22,930 nucleotides of DNA from Eubacterium sp. GTDB lineage: Bacteria > Bacillota > Clostridia > Oscillospirales > Acutalibacteraceae. The position numbers and the translations under genes were made by a program. The stretch is from positions 1-22,930 of the forward strand of contig JAILGO010000105.1 in the NCBI GenBank assembly GCA_024696725.1, read 5' to 3'. Below, piece by piece: positions 13,103-19,972 of the stretch; the first letter of the stretch is position 1, and each line of letters opens with the position of its first letter. The notes under the pieces are model-generated. The model was not told where the DNA came from and ran no database searches. It worked only from the letters and a program-made list of their open reading frames with translations.

Positions 13103-13882
13103 ATGAAGGTTGTAATTTTGGCAGGCGGCTTCGGTACGAGAATATCCGAGGAGTCGGAATACAAGCCGAAACCGATGATTGAAATCGGCGGAAAGCCTAT
13201 TATCTGGCATATTATGAAAGAGTATTCCGCATACGGCTATAACGAATTCATTATCTGCGCGGGATATAAACAGCACATAATCAAAGACTGGTTCGCTAAC
13301 TATTTTCTTCATAACAGCGATATCACCTTTGATTTTACAAACGGCACTAACGATATGATTATCCATAACCAGCAGTGCGAGCCGTGGAAAGTTACCGTGG
13401 TCGACACGGGACTTCTTACGATGACGGGCGGAAGAATAAAGCGCGTTCAGAAGTATATCGGTAACGAGCCGTTTATGATGACCTACGGCGACGCGGTATG
13501 CGACGTTAACATTCGCGAGCTCGTGGCGTTTCACAAATCGCACGGAAGGCTCGCTACGCTTACCGCAACCATGCTCGAGCAGTCTAAGGGCGTGCTTAAT
13601 ATCGGCGGCGATAACGCGGTTAAATCCTTCCGCGAAAAGAGCCACGCCGACAGCGCTCCGATTAACGCCGGCTATATGGTGCTTCAGCCCGAGGTCTTTG
13701 ATTATATCGAGGGCGACGAAACCATATTTGAAAAGGAGCCTATGGAAAAGCTTGCCGAAAACAACGAGCTTATGAGCTTTGTATATAAAGGCTTCTGGCA
13801 GTGTATGGACAACAAACGTGAGATGGATATACTTGAAAACCTCTGGAAATCGGGTAACGCACCCTGGAAGGTATGGGAATGA
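13103..13882 (+). CDS. rfbF: Glucose-1-phosphate cytidylyltransferase
   Basis: This 259-residue enzyme makes CDP-glucose from glucose-1-phosphate and CTP, the entry step to CDP-linked 3,6-dideoxyhexoses. The nucleotide-binding signature LAGGFGTR is at 6-13, followed by EYKPKPMIEIGGKPIIWHIM with the activating Lys. PWKVTVVDTG, MMTYGDAVCDV (metal-binding Asp) and the ending FWQCMDNKREMDILENLW are all characteristic of RfbF/AscA, and the length matches the family (about 257). ATG 13103 is chosen over 13097 because GGAG lies 7 bases upstream of it and the protein then starts at MKVVILAGG. It is the first gene of the operon; its stop overlaps the rfbG start by four bases (ATGA). Confidence 0.97.
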   Translation: MKVVILAGGFGTRISEESEYKPKPMIEIGGKPIIWHIMKEYSAYGYNEFIICAGYKQHIIKDWFANYFLHNSDITFDFTNGTNDMIIHNQQCEPWKVTVVDTGLLTMTGGRIKRVQKYIGNEPFMMTYGDAVCDVNIRELVAFHKSHGRLATLTATMLEQSKGVLNIGGDNAVKSFREKSHADSAPINAGYMVLQPEVFDYIEGDETIFEKEPMEKLAENNELMSFVYKGFWQCMDNKREMDILENLWKSGNAPWKVWE

Positions 13883-14952
13883 CGAAGGACAGACTGGAGC
13901 GGTTTTACCGCGGAAAACGCGTTTTTATAACGGGACATACCGGCTTTAAGGGAAGCTGGCTTTGTAAGCTGCTGCTTGATTTGGGCGCGGTCGTTTACGG
14001 CTACGCCCTTGAAGCGCCTACCGAGCCGAGCGTTTTTGAAATACTTGATTTAAAAAATCGCGTTCACTCTGTTATCGGCGACGTCCGCGACCCCGACGCG
14101 CTGAAAGAAGCGTTTGACGCGGCGCAGCCCGAAATAGTTTTTCACCTTGCGGCTCAGCCGCTCGTACGCGAAAGCTATCTTCTTCCGCGTTACACCTACG
14201 AAACCAACGTTATGGGAACGGTCAACCTCTGTGAATGTATAAGAAACAGCGCCTGCGTTAAATCGTTTTTAAACGTAACGACCGACAAGGTGTACGAAAA
14301 CAACGAGCTTGAAATCCCGTTCACCGAGGATATGCCGCTCGACGGTTACGACCCGTATTCGAACAGCAAATCCTGCTCGGAGCTTGTAACGCATTGCTAT
14401 AAAAAATCGTTCTTTAATGAAATGAATATCGCCGTTTCGACCGCAAGAGCGGGTAACGTTATCGGCGGCGGCGATTTTGCTAAGGACAGAATAGTCCCCG
14501 ACTGCGTAAGAGCGGCGGCTGAGGGTAAAGAGATAATCTTAAGAAACCCTTACGCAATACGCCCTTTCCAGCACGTGCTCGAACCGCTTTACGTTTATCT
14601 TATAATCGCAAAGGCGCAATATCTCGACCCCTTGCTTCAGGGCTATTACAACGTCGGTCCCGACGTCAGCGACTGTATAACCACGGGCAGGCTCGCGGAT
14701 ATTTTCTGCAGGCTTTACGGTGAGGGAGCGAAATGGAAAAGCGTCGCCGAAAAGAACGCGCCGCACGAAGCGGGCTTTCTTAAACTCAATACCGATAAGG
14801 TTAAGTCCGCGTTCGGCTGGAAGCCCGTCTGGAACATTGAAACTGCGCTGAAAAGCGTTGTCGACTGGTCAAAGGCTTACGCCGCGGGCGAGGATATGGA
14901 CCGCTTTATGACTCAACAAATAAACGGCTTCTGGGAGAATATCAATGCTTGA
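13879..14952 (+). CDS. rfbG: CDP-glucose 4,6-dehydratase
   Basis: This 357-residue extended short-chain dehydrogenase converts CDP-glucose to CDP-4-keto-6-deoxyglucose using tightly bound NAD. It shows the Rossmann motif GHTGFKG at 19-25 followed by SW, FHLAAQPLVRESY, the VTTDKVYEN strand with the catalytic Thr-Asp pair, and the Tyr160-x3-Lys164 pair in YDPYSNSK. IRPFQHVLEPLYVYL is typical of the CDP-glucose branch. ATG 13879 is chosen because GGAAGG lies 7 bases upstream and it gives a clean ATGA overlap with rfbF; an in-frame ATG at 13873 sits too close to that site. The end overlaps rfbH by 8 bases. Confidence 0.96.
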   Translation: MTKDRLERFYRGKRVFITGHTGFKGSWLCKLLLDLGAVVYGYALEAPTEPSVFEILDLKNRVHSVIGDVRDPDALKEAFDAAQPEIVFHLAAQPLVRESYLLPRYTYETNVMGTVNLCECIRNSACVKSFLNVTTDKVYENNELEIPFTEDMPLDGYDPYSNSKSCSELVTHCYKKSFFNEMNIAVSTARAGNVIGGGDFAKDRIVPDCVRAAAEGKEIILRNPYAIRPFQHVLEPLYVYLIIAKAQYLDPLLQGYYNVGPDVSDCITTGRLADIFCRLYGEGAKWKSVAEKNAPHEAGFLKLNTDKVKSAFGWKPVWNIETALKSVVDWSKAYAAGEDMDRFMTQQINGFWENINA

Positions 14953-16288
14953 GGGATTAAACGAAAAAGAGGCGAGAGAAAAAATCCTCGCCGCCGTTAA
15001 AGAATATTATGAAAGCTACCTGGTCGCTCCCGAATATAAAGAGGGCGACAGGATTTCTTACGCCGCAAGAGTGTTCGATGATAAAGAGGTTACTAACCTC
15101 GTCGACGCGTCGCTTGATTTCTGGCTGACTTCGGGAAGATACTGCGACGGGTTTGAAAAAAAGCTCGGCGAATATCTCGGCGTAAAATACGTATCGCTTG
15201 TCAACTCGGGCTCGTCCGCGAACCTGCTCGCGTTTTTCGCGCTGACCTCTCCTCTCTTAAAGGAGCGTCGGATAAAAAAGGGCGACGAGGTTATAACCGT
15301 CGCCGCAGGCTTTCCGACTACCGTAGCGCCGATAATTCAGTACGGCGCCGTTCCCGTATTCGTCGATATTACCGTCCCCGAATACAATATTGACGTGAGC
15401 CGTCTTGACGAGGCGCTCAGCGAAAAAACGAAGGCGGTAATGCTTGCGCACACTCTCGGCAACCCGTTTAATGTTAAAGCGGTTAAAGAATTCTGTGAAA
15501 AGAACGGCCTCTGGCTTATCGAGGATAACTGCGACTCGCTCGGAAGCGAATACACCCTCGACGGAATAACGGCGTTTACGGGAAGCTTCGGCGATATAGG
15601 AACCTCAAGCTTCTATCCGCCGCACCATATCACTATGGGCGAGGGCGGCGCGGTATATACGAATAACGCCCTGCTGAATAAAATCATCCGCTCAATGCGC
15701 GACTGGGGAAGAGACTGCTCCTGCCCGTCGGGTACGGACAACCTGTGCGGCAGACGTTTTGACGGTCAGTACGGCGAGCTTCCGTTCGGCTACGACCATA
15801 AATACGTATACAGCCATTTCGGGTTCAATCTTAAGGCTACGGAAATGCAGGCGGCAATCGGCTGCGCTCAGCTTGACAAGCTCGGCGGCTTCGTCGAAAA
15901 GAGAAGAAAAAACTTCCGCCGTCTTTACGAGCTTCTGTCCCCCGTTTCCGATAAGCTGATTCTCCCGAGAGCTACCGAAAACAGCATCCCGTCTTGGTTC
16001 GGCTTTTTAATCACCTGTAAGGACAGCGAAACGAAAAACAGAATCGTAAAAAGCTGTGAGGAAAAAGGAATTCAGACAAGAATGCTCTTCGCGGGAAATA
16101 TTATAAAGCAACCCGTGTTCGACGCATTGAGAAATAAAGACGGCGCCTACCGTGCAATCGGCGATTTGGCAACGACCGACAGAGTTATGAGCTCAAGCTT
16201 CTGGATAGGCGTATATCCGGGTATGACCGAAGAAAAGCTTGTCTTTATGGCTGACGCTGTAAAGCAGGCAGTTAAGGAGTCGGAGTAA
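14945..16288 (+). CDS. rfbH: CDP-4-keto-6-deoxyglucose-3-dehydrase (E1)
   Basis: This 447-residue enzyme is the PMP- and [2Fe-2S]-dependent dehydrase that removes the C3 hydroxyl of CDP-4-keto-6-deoxyglucose. It has the fold of sugar aminotransferases (SGSSANLLA, AAGFPTTVAPI), but the usual PLP lysine is His228 in YPPHHITMGEGG, the hallmark of E1. The cluster ligands are visible as Cys196, Cys258, Cys260 and Cys268, with the C-x-C-x7-C part intact. E1 requires an NADH-dependent reductase, E3 (RfbI/AscD/DdhD), to complete deoxygenation, and no such gene is in the window. Its start lies within rfbG, and the ThDP enzyme gene begins 1 base after its stop. Confidence 0.96.
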   Translation: MLEGLNEKEAREKILAAVKEYYESYLVAPEYKEGDRISYAARVFDDKEVTNLVDASLDFWLTSGRYCDGFEKKLGEYLGVKYVSLVNSGSSANLLAFFALTSPLLKERRIKKGDEVITVAAGFPTTVAPIIQYGAVPVFVDITVPEYNIDVSRLDEALSEKTKAVMLAHTLGNPFNVKAVKEFCEKNGLWLIEDNCDSLGSEYTLDGITAFTGSFGDIGTSSFYPPHHITMGEGGAVYTNNALLNKIIRSMRDWGRDCSCPSGTDNLCGRRFDGQYGELPFGYDHKYVYSHFGFNLKATEMQAAIGCAQLDKLGGFVEKRRKNFRRLYELLSPVSDKLILPRATENSIPSWFGFLITCKDSETKNRIVKSCEEKGIQTRMLFAGNIIKQPVFDALRNKDGAYRAIGDLATTDRVMSSSFWIGVYPGMTEEKLVFMADAVKQAVKESE

Positions 16289-16289
16289 A

Positions 16290-18098
16290 ATGAGAATTAA
16301 GCTTTCCGATTATATTGCGGATTTTCTTGTTGAAAACGGAATAAAAAACTGCTTTACCGTCGTAGGCGGAGGAGCGATGCACCTGAACGGCGCCTTCGGT
16401 AAAAAGAAAGAGCTTAAGTGTCTTTATAACCACCACGAACAGGCGTGCGCGATTGCCGCCGAGGCGTACAGCAGAATAAATAACGATATCGCGCTTTGCT
16501 GCGTAACCTCGGGTCCCGGCGGAACCAACGCTATAACGGGCGTTCTCGGCGCGTGGCTCGATTCGCTTCCGATGCTTGTAATAAGCGGTCAGGTAAGATA
16601 CGATACAACCGCGCGCAGCACGGGGCTTGACCTTCGCGCCATGGGCGACCAGGAGTTCGATATCTGTAAGGCTGTCGGCTGTATGACAAAATACAGCGTT
16701 ATGGTAACCGACCCGCTGAAAATAAGATATCATCTTCAGAAGGCGCTTTATCTCGCGAAGGAAGGACGTCCCGGCCCCTCGTGGCTTGATATTCCTCTTA
16801 ACGTTCAGGGCGCTTATATCGAAACCGACGAGCTCTTTCCCGACTTCGTTCCCGAAGAAAACGACAGAGCGGTAAGCGACGGCGACATAGAGCTTATTAT
16901 TGAAAAAATACAACACGCAGAACGTCCGGTGATTATTGCGGGCTCCGCAATACGCACCTCGGGCGCGTTCGGCGCCTTCCGTGAGCTTACCGAAAAGCTC
17001 GGCGTTCCCGTTACCACCTGCTGGAACAGTATAGATTTAATACCCGACAGCTCTCCCCTGTATGCGGGAAGAGGCGGAATTATGGGGGACCGCGCGGGCA
17101 ACTTTGCGATTCAGAACAGCGACCTCGTAATTTCTCTCGGCTCAAGACTTTCTATCCGTCAGGTAGGCTATAACTATAAAACGTGGGCAAAAAACGCTTA
17201 CGTTATAGCCGTTGATATTGACAAAAACGAGCTTAAGAAGCCGACGCTTCACGTCGACCTTCCGATTTGCGCGGACGTTAAAGAGGTTATCGACCGGCTT
17301 AACTCCGCCGTCAGCGGCACTCTGTTTAACGGCAGCAAGTGGCTCGAAAGATGCGCCGCGTGGAGAAAAAAATATCCCGTCGTTCAGGATAAGCATTACG
17401 ACGACACCGACCTTGCTAACGTTTACGCGTTTATTAAAGAGCTCTCGTCGGCGCTCAGCGACGACTGTATCACGGTCGTCGGAAACGGCTCAGCCTGCGT
17501 CGTAGGCTCTCACGCTTACGTTATAAAAAAGGATTCGCGCTTTATTATAAACAGCGCCGTTGCCTCAATGGGTTACGACCTTCCCGCAGCCATCGGCGCC
17601 TGCGTTGCAGCTGATAAGGAAATAATCTGTATCAGCGGCGACGGCTCGCTTCAGATGAATATTCAGGAGCTCCAGACGATTATCTCGAACGGACTCCCGA
17701 TAAAACTCTTCGTTATAAACAATAACGGATATCACTCCATAAGACAGACCCAGAATAATTTCTTTAACGGCAATTATTCGGGAATAGGTCCCGACAGCGG
17801 CGACCTTTCCTTCCCCTCGCTTGAAAAGCTCGCGGGAGCTTACGGATATAAGTATATAAGCTGTGACAGCAACGCAAGACTCAGCGCGTTTATTGAAGCC
17901 GCTCTGAATACTGACGGCGCGGTAATCGCTGAGGTTTTCGTCGGAACGAATCAGAATTTCGAGCCGAAGTCCTCAGCCAAAATGCTTCCCGACGGCACGC
18001 TTGTATCGCCGCCGCTCGAGGATATGTCCCCGTTCTTAAGCGACGAAGAGCTTAAGGAAAATATGATTGTTGAGGAAAACCGAAGTGAGAGAGATTAA
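16290..18098 (+). CDS. ThDP-dependent acetolactate-synthase-like enzyme, YerE-like
   Basis: This 602-residue enzyme has the three-domain acetohydroxyacid-synthase fold. Glu50 in NHHEQACAIAAEAYS is the residue that activates thiamine diphosphate, SGPGGTNAITGVLGAW follows, and the ThDP/Mg2+ site is GDGS (450-453) with NNN at 477-479. Its position directly after rfbFGH suggests YerE, which decarboxylates pyruvate and attaches the two-carbon unit to C4 of CDP-3,6-dideoxy-4-keto-glucose in yersiniose synthesis. YerE is reported as a ThDP flavoprotein; the middle domain here could bind FAD, but I cannot confirm this. A housekeeping IlvB is less likely, since no small subunit or ilv gene is nearby. 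GGAG lies 5 bases before the ATG, and the end overlaps the next gene by 14 bases. Confidence 0.88.
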   Translation: MRIKLSDYIADFLVENGIKNCFTVVGGGAMHLNGAFGKKKELKCLYNHHEQACAIAAEAYSRINNDIALCCVTSGPGGTNAITGVLGAWLDSLPMLVISGQVRYDTTARSTGLDLRAMGDQEFDICKAVGCMTKYSVMVTDPLKIRYHLQKALYLAKEGRPGPSWLDIPLNVQGAYIETDELFPDFVPEENDRAVSDGDIELIIEKIQHAERPVIIAGSAIRTSGAFGAFRELTEKLGVPVTTCWNSIDLIPDSSPLYAGRGGIMGDRAGNFAIQNSDLVISLGSRLSIRQVGYNYKTWAKNAYVIAVDIDKNELKKPTLHVDLPICADVKEVIDRLNSAVSGTLFNGSKWLERCAAWRKKYPVVQDKHYDDTDLANVYAFIKELSSALSDDCITVVGNGSACVVGSHAYVIKKDSRFIINSAVASMGYDLPAAIGACVAADKEIICISGDGSLQMNIQELQTIISNGLPIKLFVINNNGYHSIRQTQNNFFNGNYSGIGPDSGDLSFPSLEKLAGAYGYKYISCDSNARLSAFIEAALNTDGAVIAEVFVGTNQNFEPKSSAKMLPDGTLVSPPLEDMSPFLSDEELKENMIVEENRSERD

Positions 18099-18999
18099 AT
18101 CCGCCGTCGTAACGGGCGCTACGGGCGCAATCGGCATTTCGCTCTGCCGTCTTCTGCTCTCAAAAGGCGTTACGGTTTACGCGGCGTGCAGAAACAGCCC
18201 GCGCTTAAAGAATCTTCCCGACGGCGTTAAGCTTATTGTTTCCGATATCAGCGAAATCGGCAGACTTGATAAAACGCTTGGCGAAAGCGTCGACGCCTTT
18301 TTCCATCTCGCATGGGCGGGAACCACGGGCGACGGAAGAAACGACCCCGTGCTTCAGAATAAAAACGTCGGCTTTGCGCTTGAGGCGCTTCGCTGTGCGA
18401 AAAGACTCGGCGCGAAGGTGTTTGTCGGCGCAGGCTCACAGGCGGAGTACGGAAAACCGAACGTGCGCCTCACGCCCGAAACGGAGTGTAAGCCCGAAAC
18501 CGAGTACGGCAAGGCAAAGCTCAGAGCTGAGCTTCTTCTGAAAGAGGAAAGCAAAAACCTCGGTATCGCCTGCCTGTTTCCGAGAATACTCAGCGTATAC
18601 GGTCCGTTTGAAAGCGAAAGCTCCGTTATAAGCACAACGGTTAATGCGCTTCTTGCGGTACGCCGACCGTCGCTGACCGAGGGAAGTCAGCTTTGGGATT
18701 TTCTCTACTGCGACGACGCCGCAAGAGCGCTGCTGCTCCTTGCGGAAAAAGGAAAAAGCGGCGCTGTATATGTTCTTGCGAGCGGAGATACAAGACCGCT
18801 TAAGGATTATCTCTGCGTTTTACGCGACGCTGTCGACGGCTCTTTTGAGCTCGGCTTCGGCGAGATTGAATCCCCGTCGCCGCTCTCGCTCAGCGCCGAC
18901 ATCTCTGCGCTGACGGAGGATACGGGCTTCGTTCCGCTCGTCAGCTTTGAAGAGGGTATAGAAAGAACTGTTAATTATTATAAAAACAAGCTGGTATAA
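18085..18999 (+). CDS. Extended SDR, NAD(P)-dependent sugar reductase/epimerase, possible YerF counterpart
   Basis: This 304-residue extended short-chain dehydrogenase has the Rossmann motif GATGAIG at 11-17, VFFHLAWAGT-like strand DAFFHLAWAGTTG, catalytic Ser118 in GAGSQAEYG, and Tyr141-x3-Lys145 (YGKAK). FPRILSVYGPFES and WDFLYCDDAARALL are typical NDP-sugar binding parts. In this operon it is best placed to reduce a keto group of the CDP-sugar: either the side-chain carbonyl made by the ThDP enzyme (YerF-like) or the C4 ketone in an abequose-type route. The sequence alone does not decide. I chose GTG 18085 because GAGG sits 9 bases upstream and the Rossmann fold then starts naturally; a TTG further up lies deep in the previous gene. 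Confidence 0.85.
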   Translation: MREIKSAVVTGATGAIGISLCRLLLSKGVTVYAACRNSPRLKNLPDGVKLIVSDISEIGRLDKTLGESVDAFFHLAWAGTTGDGRNDPVLQNKNVGFALEALRCAKRLGAKVFVGAGSQAEYGKPNVRLTPETECKPETEYGKAKLRAELLLKEESKNLGIACLFPRILSVYGPFESESSVISTTVNALLAVRRPSLTEGSQLWDFLYCDDAARALLLLAEKGKSGAVYVLASGDTRPLKDYLCVLRDAVDGSFELGFGEIESPSPLSLSADISALTEDTGFVPLVSFEEGIERTVNYYKNKLV

Positions 19000-19001
19000 T
19001 T

Positions 19002-19940
19002 ATGAAAAAGATTAGCGTAGTAATTCCTTGTTATAACGAGGAGGAAAACATCGTACAGATTACCGCGGCGGTTGAAAACGAGATTCGCGGCTCGCTTCCG
19101 CAGTACGACTATGAAATACTTATTATCGACAACGCCTCAACCGATAACACGAGAGCGCTGATAAGGGGTATCTGCGATAACAATAAGAAGGTAAAGGCCA
19201 TACTTAACGCAAAGAATTTCGGCCAGTTCAATTCACCGTTTCACGCGATACTTCAGGCAACGGGAGACTGCGTAATACCTATCTGCGCCGATTTTCAGGA
19301 CCCCGTAGAAATGATACCGCGCTTCGTTCACGAATGGGAAAACGGGTATAAAATTGTATGCGGAATAAAAAGCGCAAGTAAAGAGAATAAGCTTATGCGC
19401 CTTTTCAGAACCTGCTACTATCGGGTTATAAAGAAGATGTCGAGCGTTGAGCAGATTGAGCATTTTACGGGCTTCGCGCTCTATGACAGGGATTTTGTAA
19501 ACGTGCTGCGCGAGCTTGACGACCCCGCTCCTTTTATCAGAGGAATCGTAGCCGAGCTCGGCTATAAGCGTAAGGATATCGAGTTCGTTCAGCCTAAGCG
19601 CAAGGCGGGCAAAACCCATAATAATTTCTTTACGCTTTACGACGCGGCGATGCTCAGCTTTACGTCATATACGAAAATGGGCTTAAGGCTTGCTTCGATG
19701 TTCGGCTTCGCTATTGCCGTGCTGAGCGCGCTTATCGGCGTAGTTTACCTGATAATGAAGCTGATTTGGTGGGACCGCTTCCCCGGCGGCACGGTTCCGA
19801 CCATGATTATTTCAACCTTCCTCGGCTCGCTTCAGCTTTTCTTCCTCGGCTTCCTCGGTGAATACGTAATGAACATCAACACGCGGGTTATGCACAGACC
19901 GCTTGTAATAGAAGAGGAACGGATAAATTTCGACGAATAA
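19002..19940 (+). CDS. GT2 polyprenyl-phosphate glycosyltransferase, GtrB/CsbB/DPM1-like
   Basis: This 312-residue membrane-anchored glycosyltransferase has a cytosolic GT-A domain followed by two spans at about 223-250 and 265-290. The family opening SVVIPCYNEEENI (5-17), the NDP-binding IIDNASTDNT and the metal motif ADFQDP (96-101) are clear, as is KNFGQFNSPFHAILQATGD. Enzymes of this type load one sugar from a nucleotide onto undecaprenyl phosphate on the inner face; the lipid-sugar is then flipped and used outside. As last gene of the operon it may use the CDP-sugar made here, although known relatives use UDP-glucose or UDP-GlcNAc. It starts two bases after the reductase stop with no clear ribosome site, so coupling is likely. 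Confidence 0.9.
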   Translation: MKKISVVIPCYNEEENIVQITAAVENEIRGSLPQYDYEILIIDNASTDNTRALIRGICDNNKKVKAILNAKNFGQFNSPFHAILQATGDCVIPICADFQDPVEMIPRFVHEWENGYKIVCGIKSASKENKLMRLFRTCYYRVIKKMSSVEQIEHFTGFALYDRDFVNVLRELDDPAPFIRGIVAELGYKRKDIEFVQPKRKAGKTHNNFFTLYDAAMLSFTSYTKMGLRLASMFGFAIAVLSALIGVVYLIMKLIWWDRFPGGTVPTMIISTFLGSLQLFFLGFLGEYVMNINTRVMHRPLVIEEERINFDE

Positions 19941-19968
19941 AAAAACACGGACAACCGTCCGTGTTTTT
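19941..19968. terminator. Bidirectional terminator closing the CDP-sugar operon
   Basis: A 12 bp perfect stem AAAAACACGGAC/GTCCGTGTTTTT with an AACC loop. It starts one base after the GT2 stop, and on the other strand it follows 4 bases after the YfhO stop, so it ends both converging transcripts. Confidence 0.92.
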
Positions 19969-19972
19969 TGTT

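Noticed and set aside
13055..13645. A 196-codon minus-strand frame over rfbF
   Set aside because: It is antisense to a clear cytidylyltransferase, crosses the operon promoter and resembles no family.
15611..15650. Loss of the PLP lysine in RfbH taken as inactivation
   Set aside because: His in place of Lys is the normal and defining state of the E1 3-dehydrase, and the Fe-S cysteines are intact.
18995..19000. TATAAT just before the GT2 start as an internal promoter
   Set aside because: It lies two bases before the ATG, so transcription would begin inside the gene; it overlaps the preceding stop codon and is probably chance.
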